Below, in pieces: positions 1 through 6,132 of a stretch of DNA of 21,894 nucleotides (the first letter of the stretch is position 1; each line of letters opens with the position of its first letter). The notes beneath the pieces are model-generated. The model did not search any database. It was not told the DNA's origin and was given only the letters and a program-made list of their open reading frames with translations. The position numbers and the translations under genes are program-made. The DNA comes from Thermoleophilia bacterium (lineage in GTDB: Bacteria > Actinomycetota > Thermoleophilia > Gaiellales > Gaiellaceae), in NCBI GenBank assembly GCA_025936595.1, contig JAICTB010000006.1, forward strand, positions 1-21,894. Direction: 5' to 3'.

Positions 1-996
1 CGGAACCGTTCCGTCGTCTGCGACGTCGACGGCGAGCGCGTCGCCCTCGAGTCGAACGCGAACGGTGGCCCTCGCCGGGGCGGCATGCTTGAGCACGTTC
101 GTCAGCGCCTCCTGGACGATGCGATACGCCGCGAGCTCCACCGCCGGGGCGAGCGGGGGCAGGCCGTCGTCGAGCTCCAGCTCGACCGGAACGCCTGCGG
201 CCCGAACGGACTCGGCGAGTTGCTCCAGCTGGGCGATACCCGGCTGCGGCGTCAGGAGTTCGGCGCCGTCGTCGTCTTCGCGCAGCACTCCGAGCAGGCG
301 CCGCATCTCGACGAGAGCCTCACGGCCGCTGCGCTCGATCTTTTCGAGCGTTGACGCACTCGCGCCTCCTGCGCGGGCCCCGGCCGCCTGGAGGACGACC
401 ACGCTCAGATTGTGCGAGACGATGTCGTGGAGCTCCCGCGCCATGCGCGCGCGCTCGCCTGCGACTGCCGCCGCCGCTTCCCGCTCGATCCCCGCCGTCC
501 GCTCCGCGAGGAGCGTCGCCTCCCGGCGGCTATGGATCCACAGGCCGCCGAGCCACATGGTGACGAAGATGACGCAGAAGAACGCCGCCGACCACTCCTC
601 GCTCGACTGACCCGTCTGGACGTTCCGGTCGAACCACGTGAAGATCGCGTAGCCGATCGCGAAGCCGGCGAGCCCGGTCAACGCGTGTCGCCGCGTGCCG
701 TATGCCGCGACGGAGTAGGTCGCGACACCGATCGCAAAGATCACCTCGAGGCCCTCCGCCGAGTTGCTCGTCCAGGCGGACTGCAGGTCGACCCCCAGCA
801 GCACGAGCAGGGAGGCCGCAAGCGGCGCGGTGCGCCGCCACGCGAGGGGCATGTCGAGGAGCAGAGGCCAGCCTGCGACGAGCCACGTCGGTCCCGCGAT
901 CGGATTCCCGAACCGCGGGTCCACCACGACGAAGACGGTCAGAGCCGCGCCGACCGCTGCGATCCCGATGTCGAGCCACGGTGGACGGCGAAGCAT
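1..996 (-). CDS. Membrane sensor histidine kinase, N-terminal part (runs off the window)
   Basis: The reverse strand is open from an ATG at 996 to base 1, giving the first 332 residues with no stop. The N-terminal ~160 residues hold four or five hydrophobic segments, the first just after MLRRPPWLDIG. A dimerisation region follows with the H-box ARELHDIVSHN, where His190 is the expected autophosphorylated residue. Then comes the start of a GHKL ATPase domain with the N-box QEALTNVLKHA (Asn300), and the sequence breaks off at VADDGT. This is the HisKA_3 (NarL/DesK-type) family, whose partner is usually a LuxR-type response regulator; one would be expected beyond base 1. In-frame ATGs also lie at 1032 and 1035. 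I prefer 996 because a TAGCGT hexamer sits 7 bases before it. The signal sensed is unknown. It is transcribed divergently from the membrane protein at 1148. Confidence 0.88.
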   Translation of the reverse strand, partial: MLRRPPWLDIGIAAVGAALTVFVVVDPRFGNPIAGPTWLVAGWPLLLDMPLAWRRTAPLAASLLVLLGVDLQSAWTSNSAEGLEVIFAIGVATYSVAAYGTRRHALTGLAGFAIGYAIFTWFDRNVQTGQSSEEWSAAFFCVIFVTMWLGGLWIHSRREATLLAERTAGIEREAAAAVAGERARMARELHDIVSHNLSVVVLQAAGARAGGASASTLEKIERSGREALVEMRRLLGVLREDDDGAELLTPQPGIAQLEQLAESVRAAGVPVELELDDGLPPLAPAVELAAYRIVQEALTNVLKHAAPARATVRVRLEGDALAVDVADDGTVP

Positions 997-1003
997 GCGA
1001 ACG

Positions 1004-1009
1004 ACGCTA
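1004..1009 (-). promoter_or_regulatory. Putative -10 hexamer of the histidine kinase
   Basis: TAGCGT on the reverse strand ends 7 bases before the ATG at 996, so transcription would begin at or next to the start codon (a leaderless mRNA). I see no convincing -35 box and no Shine-Dalgarno before this ATG. Confidence 0.35.
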
Positions 1010-1136
1010 TCGCCGTCGCGGGAGCCTCGCATCATCCGAACGGCTCGACGGCTTCATCCTTGCGGATGTGGCGATTCCGCCGGGCGGACGCAGACGCGGA
1101 GCGTCGTGAGCGCGAGGCTCGGTCGGTCAACGAACC

Positions 1137-1143
1137 GGAGGAG
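1137..1143 (+). promoter_or_regulatory. Strong ribosome binding site fixing the start at 1148
   Basis: GGAGGAG lies 4 bases before the ATG at 1148. It is one of few clear Shine-Dalgarno sequences in the window and rules out the longer upstream reading of this frame. Confidence 0.8.
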
Positions 1144-1147
1144 TCAC

Positions 1148-1807
1148 ATGACCGTCCAGCAGTTGCCCAGCCTCGTCAACCGGGTCGCGCTTGTCGCGGC
1201 GCCGCTTCTGTTCGCACTCTCGGCCCTCGCGATCCCGGCGCTGAAGAGCGGCGACACCGCCCAGCTCGAGCTGATCGCGTCGCACCCGACTGGGTGGTAC
1301 CTCTTCACGGTCTTCTCGCTGGTCGGCTCGGCGGCGCTCATTCCCGCGTCGGTCGGGCTGATGCAGGCGACCCGCGAGGCGGCGCCGTCCACCTCGATCG
1401 TCGGCGCCGGACTGCTCGCCGTTGGCGGCTTCGTCGCGCTCGCCGATTCGGCAACGCAGCTCGTCTACTGGCAGATGGGAAGCCAGGCAGATCGTCCGCA
1501 GATGACGGCGCTTCTGAACCGGTACGAGAACGCACCGGGCGCGAACGTCATCTTCATGATCGGCGCACTTGCGCTCGTGGTGGGAGCTATCCTGCTCGCC
1601 GTCGCGCTCGTCCGGGCACACGCTGCGCCCGTCTGGGCGTCTGTCTGCGTTCCTGTCGGGATGATCCTGAACATCGGCTCGTTCATGGGGAGCAGCAAGG
1701 TGTTGCTGATCGTGAGCTCGCTCGTGCTGCTCGCCGGCTTCGGCAGCGTCGCGCGACGCGGCGAGCGTGTCGTCCGTCGGCCTGCCGCCGCGGCCTCGGT
1801 ACAGTAA
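1148..1807 (+). CDS. Six-helix membrane protein of unknown function
   Basis: A 219-residue protein made almost entirely of hydrophobic segments, at about residues 11-31, 47-70, 80-101, 130-153, 160-178 and 181-197. The soluble loops are short and the C-terminal tail is basic (RRGERVVRRP), which suggests a cytoplasmic C-terminus. I see no catalytic motif and do not recognise the family with certainty; DUF4386-like multi-pass proteins have a similar size and layout. The start is fixed by GGAGGAG 4 bases upstream. It is divergent from the histidine kinase across about 150 bases, so the kinase's two-component system could regulate it; that is inference. It ends 4 bases before sufS, and the probable sufS promoter overlaps its last codons. 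Confidence 0.75.
   Translation: MTVQQLPSLVNRVALVAAPLLFALSALAIPALKSGDTAQLELIASHPTGWYLFTVFSLVGSAALIPASVGLMQATREAAPSTSIVGAGLLAVGGFVALADSATQLVYWQMGSQADRPQMTALLNRYENAPGANVIFMIGALALVVGAILLAVALVRAHAAPVWASVCVPVGMILNIGSFMGSSKVLLIVSSLVLLAGFGSVARRGERVVRRPAAAASVQ
1800..1805 (+). promoter_or_regulatory. Putative -10 hexamer of sufS
   Basis: TACAGT lies 6 bases before the GTG at 1812, inside the last codons of the preceding gene. The spacing fits a transcript starting at the GTG itself. No -35 box or Shine-Dalgarno is visible. Confidence 0.35.
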
Positions 1808-1811
1808 GCAT

Positions 1812-3059
1812 GTGGCAGTCAGCTCTGCAAAGGCACTCGAGGTTGAGCGTCTGCGCGCCGATTTCGCCGTCTTCGACGAGCTCGTCAACGGCAAGCCGGT
1901 CGCGTACCTCGACTCGGCTTCCTCCACGCAGAAGCCCCGGCAGGTGCTCGATGCGATGCGCGAGTTCTACGAGCACTCGTACGCGAACGTGCACCGCGGC
2001 GTCTACACGCTCGCCGAGCGTGCGACCGAGGGCTACGAAGGTGCGCGCGAGAAGGTGCGCGCGTACATCAACGCGCCGTCGAACCGCGAGGTGATCTTCA
2101 CGCGCAGCGCGACCGAGGCCCTCAACCTGATTGCGTACTCCTGGGGGCTCGAGAACCTCGGCGCGGGCGACGTGGTCGTGATCACCGAGCTCGAGCACCA
2201 CGCGAACTTCGTGCCGTGGCAATTCATCGCGAAGAAGACCGGCGCGCAGTTCGCGCACATCCCGATCGACGACGCCGGTGAGCTGCAGCTCGACGCGCTC
2301 GACGAGATCGCGGCGCGCGGCAACGTGAAGGTCGTCGCGAACAATCTCGTCTCGAACACGCTCGGCACGATCAACCCCGTCGAGAAGCTCGCCGTGTGGG
2401 CGCACGAGCACGGGGCGATCATGGTCGTCGACGCGGCGCAGGCCGCGCCGCACCGGCACATCGACGTGCAGGCGCTCGGCTGCGACTTCCTCGCGTTCTC
2501 GTCGCACAAGGTGTGCGGACCGAGCGGCGCAGGCGCCCTGTGGGGGAGGCGCGAGCTGCTCGATGCGATGCAGCCGTTCAACTTCGGCGGCGAGATGATC
2601 CGTTCGGTCTCGCTGGAGCGGACGAGCTGGAACGAGCTGCCGTACAAGTTCGAGGCTGGTACACCGGCGATCGCGGAGGCCTACGGCTTCGGCGTCGCGC
2701 TCGACTACGTCTCCGAGATCGGGCTCGACGCGATCGAGGCGCACGAGCACGAGCTGGTCGTGCACGCGATGGAACAGCTTGCCGAGATCCCGGGCGTGCG
2801 GATCTTCGGCCCGCCGGCCGACCGCCGCACCGGCATCGTCAGCTTCGAGGTCGCGAACGTGCACCCGCACGACGTCGCGCAGATCCTGAACTGGGAGGGT
2901 GTCGCCGTCCGTGCGGGCCACCACTGCACGCAGCCGCTGATGACGCGCCTCGGCGTGGCCGCGACGACGCGCGCGAGCTTCTACCTCTACTCGACGCACG
3001 AGGAGATCGACCGCCTCGTCGCCGGCCTGCTCAAGGTCAAGGAGACGTTCGGCGCCTGA
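1812..3059 (+). CDS. sufS: Cysteine desulfurase SufS (group II, PLP-dependent)
   Basis: A 415-residue class V aminotransferase fold, close to the usual ~406 for SufS. It takes sulfur from L-cysteine, giving alanine and an enzyme-bound persulfide for Fe-S cluster assembly in the cytoplasm. Visible motifs are AYLDSASSTQKPRQV near the N-terminus, TELEHHANFVPWQ, the VVDAAQA stretch with the PLP-contacting Asp, the Schiff-base lysine in FSSHKVCGPSG (Lys233) and the persulfide cysteine in RAGHHCTQPLM (Cys372). The short active-site loop is typical of SufS, not IscS. The GTG at 1812 starts 4 bases after the previous stop. A start at 1767 would add 15 residues lying inside the preceding gene. The stop overlaps the sufU start by one base (TGATG). 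SufB, SufC and SufD are not upstream here, so the locus is split or continues elsewhere. Confidence 0.96.
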   Translation: MAVSSAKALEVERLRADFAVFDELVNGKPVAYLDSASSTQKPRQVLDAMREFYEHSYANVHRGVYTLAERATEGYEGAREKVRAYINAPSNREVIFTRSATEALNLIAYSWGLENLGAGDVVVITELEHHANFVPWQFIAKKTGAQFAHIPIDDAGELQLDALDEIAARGNVKVVANNLVSNTLGTINPVEKLAVWAHEHGAIMVVDAAQAAPHRHIDVQALGCDFLAFSSHKVCGPSGAGALWGRRELLDAMQPFNFGGEMIRSVSLERTSWNELPYKFEAGTPAIAEAYGFGVALDYVSEIGLDAIEAHEHELVVHAMEQLAEIPGVRIFGPPADRRTGIVSFEVANVHPHDVAQILNWEGVAVRAGHHCTQPLMTRLGVAATTRASFYLYSTHEEIDRLVAGLLKVKETFGA

Positions 3060-3493
3060 TGAGCGAGCTCGAGCAGATGTATCGCGAGGTGATCCTGGAC
3101 CACTACAAGAACCCGCGCGGGCACGGCGCGCTCGACCCGGCGGACGCGACCGCGGAGGGGCAGAACCCGCTCTGCGGCGACGAGGTGACGATCTTCGTTC
3201 GCTTCGGCGAGGACGGCGAGACGATCGACGACGTCGGCTTCGAGGGCCGCGGCTGCGCGATCTCGCAGGCGGCGACGTCGATGCTCACCGAGCTCGTCAA
3301 GGGCCGCACGGCGAGCGAGGTGGCGTCGCTCCCGAAGGAGGACCTGCTCGAGGAGATCGGCATCCCGCTGACGCCGATCCGCCTCAAGTGCGCGATCCTC
3401 GGCCTCGGCGTGCTCAAGGTGGCGCTCCATCGCGCGAAGGGCACGCCGCTCCCGCCCGAGTGGCAGGGGCTCGCCGACGACCTGACGATCTAG
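3059..3493 (+). CDS. sufU: SufU, zinc-dependent sulfur acceptor partner of SufS
   Basis: A 144-residue protein of the IscU/NifU-like fold. The N-terminal YREVILDHYKNPRG is the family hallmark. Zinc ligands are visible as Cys39 and Asp41 (NPLCGDE), Cys66 (GRGCAISQ) and Cys111 (RLKCAIL). In the SufU family this Cys-Asp-Cys-Cys set binds Zn2+, and one ligand swaps with the SufS persulfide cysteine to carry sulfur to SufBCD. The insert between the second and third cysteines, which separates SufU from IscU, is present as the segment around TELVKGRTASEVASLPKED. The ATG overlaps the sufS stop by one base, so the two are translationally coupled in the usual order. It ends 7 bases before the Rieske gene. 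Confidence 0.96.
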   Translation: MSELEQMYREVILDHYKNPRGHGALDPADATAEGQNPLCGDEVTIFVRFGEDGETIDDVGFEGRGCAISQAATSMLTELVKGRTASEVASLPKEDLLEEIGIPLTPIRLKCAILGLGVLKVALHRAKGTPLPPEWQGLADDLTI

Positions 3494-3500
3494 TGGCATA

Positions 3501-3818
3501 GTGGCGAAGATCGACGTCGCGCCGATCGCGGAGTTCCCGCCAGGCTCCACGAGAATCGTCACGGTCGGCTGGACCTCGATCGGCGTCTACAACTGCAACG
3601 GCAATCTCTACGCGATCGAGGACCGCTGCTCCCACGACGACGGGCCGCTCTGCGAGGGCGACTGGGACGAGGATCTCTGCCGTGTCGTCTGCCCGCGCCA
3701 CGGCTCCGCCTTCGATCTCGAGACCGGAATCCCGCGCTCGCTGCCTGCGTTCGAGCCCGTGCCGGTCTATCCGGTCAGCGTGGAGGACGGCATCGTCAAG
3801 GTCGAGGTGGTCGATTGA
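3501..3818 (+). CDS. Rieske-type [2Fe-2S] ferredoxin of the suf locus
   Basis: A 105-residue single-domain Rieske protein. The cluster ligands are complete: Cys43 and His45 in CSHDDGPL, then Cys64 and His67 in CPRHGSAF. No membrane anchor or signal peptide is present, so it is soluble and resembles NirD or dioxygenase ferredoxins more than the bc1-complex Rieske protein. Small Rieske ferredoxins commonly accompany actinobacterial suf genes, where an electron-transfer role in cluster building is assumed but not well proven. The start is GTG at 3501, 7 bases after sufU, with no obvious Shine-Dalgarno. Its TGA overlaps the TTG start of tag, so the two are translationally coupled. Confidence 0.92.
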   Translation: MAKIDVAPIAEFPPGSTRIVTVGWTSIGVYNCNGNLYAIEDRCSHDDGPLCEGDWDEDLCRVVCPRHGSAFDLETGIPRSLPAFEPVPVYPVSVEDGIVKVEVVD

Positions 3819-4378
3819 TCCGCTGCTGGGAGAGCGCCGATCCGCTCTACAACGCCTACCACGACGAGGAGTGGGGGCTGCCGGTGCGCGACGAGCGCGG
3901 GCTCTACGAGCGGCTGTGCCTCGAGGGGTTCCAGTCCGGGCTCTCGTGGCTGACGATTCTCCGCAAGCGCGACGGCTTCCGCGCGGCCTTCGAGGGCTTC
4001 GAGCCGGAGCGGGTCGCCGCCTTCGACGAGCGCGATGTCGCGCGGCTCCTCGGGGACGCGTCGATCGTCCGCCACCGCGGCAAGATCGAGGCGGCGATCG
4101 CGAACGCGCGCGCGACGATCGCGCTGCGGGAGACGACGCCGCTCCACGAGCTCTTCTGGGCCTACAGGCCGGCCACCCACGCCACACCCCGCTCCCAGGC
4201 CGACTGGCACGCCTCGACACCCGAGTCCGGCGCACTCGCGAAAGCGCTCCGGAAGGCTGGTTTTCGCTTCGTCGGCCCGACGACCGTATACGCGGCGATG
4301 CAGGCCTGCGGGGTCGTCAACGACCACCTCGCCGGCTGCTCGGTGCGCGAATCGGTCGAGGCGCGACGTCTGTCCTGA
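3815..4378 (+). CDS. tag: DNA-3-methyladenine glycosylase I
   Basis: A 187-residue protein, the same size as E. coli Tag. It removes 3-methyladenine from alkylated DNA by cleaving the glycosidic bond, starting base excision repair. The zinc site of the Tag family is visible: Cys4 (RCWES), His16 (AYHDEEWG), and His171 and Cys175 (NDHLAGC). The base-recognition segment CLEGFQSGLSW contains Glu37, equivalent to the binding-pocket Glu of E. coli. RHRGKIEAAIANAR and FRFVGPTTVYAAMQACG are also conserved. The start is TTG at 3815, sharing bases with the Rieske stop; a start there places Cys4 exactly where the family needs it. Its position in a suf operon is odd, and I see no functional link beyond cotranscription. 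It ends 9 bases before the putative promoter of the downstream RNA. Confidence 0.95.
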   Translation: MIRCWESADPLYNAYHDEEWGLPVRDERGLYERLCLEGFQSGLSWLTILRKRDGFRAAFEGFEPERVAAFDERDVARLLGDASIVRHRGKIEAAIANARATIALRETTPLHELFWAYRPATHATPRSQADWHASTPESGALAKALRKAGFRFVGPTTVYAAMQACGVVNDHLAGCSVRESVEARRLS

Positions 4379-4387
4379 CCCATGCGC

Positions 4388-4393
4388 TAGATT
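4388..4393 (+). promoter_or_regulatory. Putative -10 hexamer for the downstream RNA
   Basis: TAGATT just after the tag stop fits the actinobacterial TAnnnT -10 pattern and would place the RNA 5' end near 4400. The same hexamer precedes the gene at 20499. No clear -35 box is visible. Confidence 0.35.
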
Positions 4394-4408
4394 TTGGGTT
4401 ATCCGCGG

Positions 4409-4422
4409 AAAGGAGGTGGTCC
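4409..4422 (+). promoter_or_regulatory. Extended anti-Shine-Dalgarno complement
   Basis: AAAGGAGGTGGTCC matches the complement of the conserved 16S rRNA 3' tail (GGATCACCTCCTTT) at 13 of 14 positions, and the odd base still allows a G-U pair. It is far longer than any other ribosome binding site in the window. A TTG lies 8 bases after GGTG (at 4427) but opens only a 13-codon frame rich in Ser, Thr and Gly. Confidence 0.6.
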
Positions 4423-4577
4423 GGCGTTGGAGACTTCAAGTACGGGCAGTGGAGGTACCAGCTCGTAGAGGCGTGTCCCCGTGACCTGACGGGAATCGCC
4501 TAGCCAGCGTGGGGGACTCGCGTGACGCGCCGCCTATCGGCCGGAAGCGCCTCTACGAAGTCCAAGCTGGTAACCGC

Positions 4578-4607
4578 AGAAAAGGGGCCCCTCGGGGCCC
4601 CTTTTCT
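4578..4607 (+). terminator. Strong intrinsic terminator, probably bidirectional
   Basis: The arms AGAAAAGGGGCCC (4578-4590) and GGGCCCCTTTTCT (4595-4607) are perfectly complementary over 13 bp around a CTCG loop. The right arm ends in a T run on the plus strand. The left arm gives a T run on the minus strand, so it can end both the upstream RNA and the convergent epimerase operon finishing at 4669. A small hairpin GTTGT-TCCG-ACAAC follows at 4609-4622. I see nothing else up to 4668. Confidence 0.88.
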
Positions 4608-4668
4608 GGTTGTTCCGACAACACGTTGCAGCGCGCCCCACCCGCGCCGCCACTTGCGCTCACCCGAT

Positions 4669-5556
4669 TCAGGCGGCGCGGCGGAGTTGCTCATCGAGCG
4701 GGACGAGCGGGAGCTGGAAGGTATCGACGGCATCCGTTCCGGAGACAACATTGTCGGTGCCCTGGAGCATCGTCACCTGGTCGACGGTCAGCGGCGCGCC
4801 GGGCAGGCGCTGCGTGAGCTGCGCGCCGGCGCGCGCGACGCCGAACGGCACGTGGACGAGCCGCCGGCGCTTGCCGAGCACCCTGGCGATCGCGAGGTAG
4901 AGCTCGTTCCAGTCGACGACGTCGGGGCCGCCGATCTCGAAGGTGCGATTCGCCGCGCTCGCCGCATCGAGCGCGTGTGCGAAATACGCGGCGACATCGT
5001 CGACCCAGATCGGCTGCGAGCGCTGCAACCCCGGCCCGATCACCGTCACGATCGGCGAGTAGCGCACCTGCCTCAGGAAGGTTTGCAGCGCGCCGCCGTC
5101 GCGGCCGAAGACGAAGCTCGGACGGAAGATCGTGTACGCGAGTCTCGAGCCGGTCACCGCCTGCTCCTCCTCCCATTTGGCGGCGTAGTAGGGAACGGCG
5201 TCCTTCGAGGTTGCGCTCGTTCCGAGGGCGCTCATCAGCACGAACCGCTCGACGCCGGCGTCCTCCGCCGCTCGCACGAGGTTCGCCGTCCCCTCCGCCA
5301 TCACGCGGTGGAAGTCGGTCGCGCTCCCCTTGAGCAGCGCGACGAGGTGGATGACGTGGGTGCAGCCGTCGCTCGCCGCCCGCAGACTCGCCGGATCCGT
5401 GACGTCGCCGGTGACGAGCTCCGCGCCCCAGCCGGCGAGCCTCGCGCCGCGTTCGGGCCTGCGCACGAGCACGCGGACGTCGCGCTCCTGCGCGCGCAGC
5501 GCGTGCACGATCTTCGGGCCGATGAACCCCGTCGCGCCGGTGACGAGGACCTTCAC
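4669..5556 (-). CDS. NAD(P)-binding NDUFA9-like atypical SDR protein
   Basis: A 295-residue extended Rossmann protein. The N-terminal MKVLVTGATGFIG holds the GxxGxxG dinucleotide-binding motif at residues 7-13. VTGDVTDPASL is the typical adenine-ring contact. FVLMSALGTS, then YYAAKWEEEQ with a Tyr-x-x-x-Lys arrangement, and FRPSFVFGRDGG follow. This pattern fits the NAD-dependent epimerase/dehydratase superfamily, in the subgroup annotated 'complex I NDUFA9 family'. The substrate is unknown; bacterial members are often linked to quinone or NAD metabolism, without proof here. The start is GTG at 5556, overlapping the dcd stop by 4 bases (GTGA), so it is translationally coupled as the last gene of glgP-dcd-epimerase. 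Transcription probably ends at the 4578-4607 hairpin. Confidence 0.88.
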   Translation of the reverse strand: MKVLVTGATGFIGPKIVHALRAQERDVRVLVRRPERGARLAGWGAELVTGDVTDPASLRAASDGCTHVIHLVALLKGSATDFHRVMAEGTANLVRAAEDAGVERFVLMSALGTSATSKDAVPYYAAKWEEEQAVTGSRLAYTIFRPSFVFGRDGGALQTFLRQVRYSPIVTVIGPGLQRSQPIWVDDVAAYFAHALDAASAANRTFEIGGPDVVDWNELYLAIARVLGKRRRLVHVPFGVARAGAQLTQRLPGAPLTVDQVTMLQGTDNVVSGTDAVDTFQLPLVPLDEQLRRAA

Positions 5557-6119
5557 GATGCGAAGTTCTGCCAGTAGCGCGACGGCGTCGGCCCGCGCTG
5601 GCCCTGGTACTTCGACCCGAGCGACGAGCTGCCGTACGGTGTCGAGGTCGGCTCGGAGAGCTGCATGAACGAGATCTGGCCGATCTTCATGGAGTGGTAG
5701 ATCGTGATCGGGAGGTTCGCGACGTTCGACAGCTCGAGCGTCACGTGACCGTCCCAGCCGGGGTCGATGAAGCCCGCGGTCGAGTGGATCAGAAGCCCCA
5801 GGCGACCGAGGCTCGACTTCCCTTCGAGCCGCGCGACGAGGTCGTCCGGCAGCGTCACGCGTTCGAGCGTCGAGCCGAGCACGAATTCGCCCGGGTGCAG
5901 GATGAACGGCCGCTCGTCATCGATCTCGACTTCCTCCGTCAGCTCTTCCTGCGGCTCCTTGACGTCGATGAATGGATAACGCGCGTTGTGGAACACGCGG
6001 AAATAACGATCGACGCGCACGTCCACGCTCGAAGGCTGCAGCAGAGCGTCGTCGTATGGATCGATGCCGATGCGCCCGCCGGCGATCAGCTTCGCAATCG
6101 TGACGTCGGAGAGAACCAC
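5553..6119 (-). CDS. dcd: dCTP deaminase, dUMP-forming type
   Basis: A 188-residue trimeric dCTP deaminase/dUTPase-fold protein. Near the N-terminus it has GIDPYDDALLQPSSVDVRVD, then HPGEFVLGSTLE. The core motif EGKSSLGRLGLLIHSTAGFI with DPGWDGHVTLELSNV contains the catalytic Glu. The C-terminal GSKYQGQRGPTPS forms the nucleotide lid. It resembles the M. tuberculosis enzyme closely along its whole length. That enzyme is bifunctional, turning dCTP directly into dUMP and pyrophosphate, so I infer the same here, feeding thymidylate synthesis and keeping dUTP low. The start is GTG at 6119, 13 bases after the glgP stop, and the C-terminus overlaps the next gene by 4 bases. The link with a glycogen enzyme has no obvious metabolic logic. 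Confidence 0.95.
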   Translation of the reverse strand: MVLSDVTIAKLIAGGRIGIDPYDDALLQPSSVDVRVDRYFRVFHNARYPFIDVKEPQEELTEEVEIDDERPFILHPGEFVLGSTLERVTLPDDLVARLEGKSSLGRLGLLIHSTAGFIDPGWDGHVTLELSNVANLPITIYHSMKIGQISFMQLSEPTSTPYGSSSLGSKYQGQRGPTPSRYWQNFAS

Positions 6120-6132
6120 CGACTCGATTCTC

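Larger units (their letters stand above)
4400..4607 (+). ncRNA. Candidate structured small RNA, unknown family
   Basis: About 200 bases between tag and a convergent gene hold no convincing protein but strong folding signals. An 11-bp perfect helix joins TCGTAGAGGCG (4463-4473) to CGCCTCTACGA (4548-4558). It continues outward through GGTACCAGC (4454-4462) with GCTGGTAACC (4566-4575), and GCGG (4405-4408) can close with CCGC (4574-4577). Inside are CCCGT-6-ACGGG (4478-4493), CGCG-TGA-CGCG (4519-4529) and GCCG-5-CGGC (4529-4541). The bulge 4556-4565 can also pair with 4427-4437, which would be a pseudoknot or an alternative fold. The 5' part carries a 14-base complement of the 16S tail, and the 3' end is a perfect terminator. 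No sense gene follows, so a trans-acting RNA is likelier than a riboswitch. I find no SRP, RNase P or tmRNA signature. A short TTG-started peptide (4427-4468) is an alternative reading. Confidence 0.45.

Noticed and set aside
1767..1811. Upstream ATG start for SufS
   Set aside because: It would add 15 residues inside the preceding gene; the GTG at 1812 fits family length and the -10-like box.
412..2094. Long plus-strand frame of about 560 codons over the histidine kinase, membrane protein and sufS start
   Set aside because: The product is Arg-rich and repetitive, has no recognisable domain, and crosses three well-supported genes on both strands. High GC keeps shadow frames open.
4400..4607. 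Known riboswitch or leader for a downstream gene
   Set aside because: The next gene is on the opposite strand and a strong terminator ends the unit, so there is no sense gene to regulate in cis.
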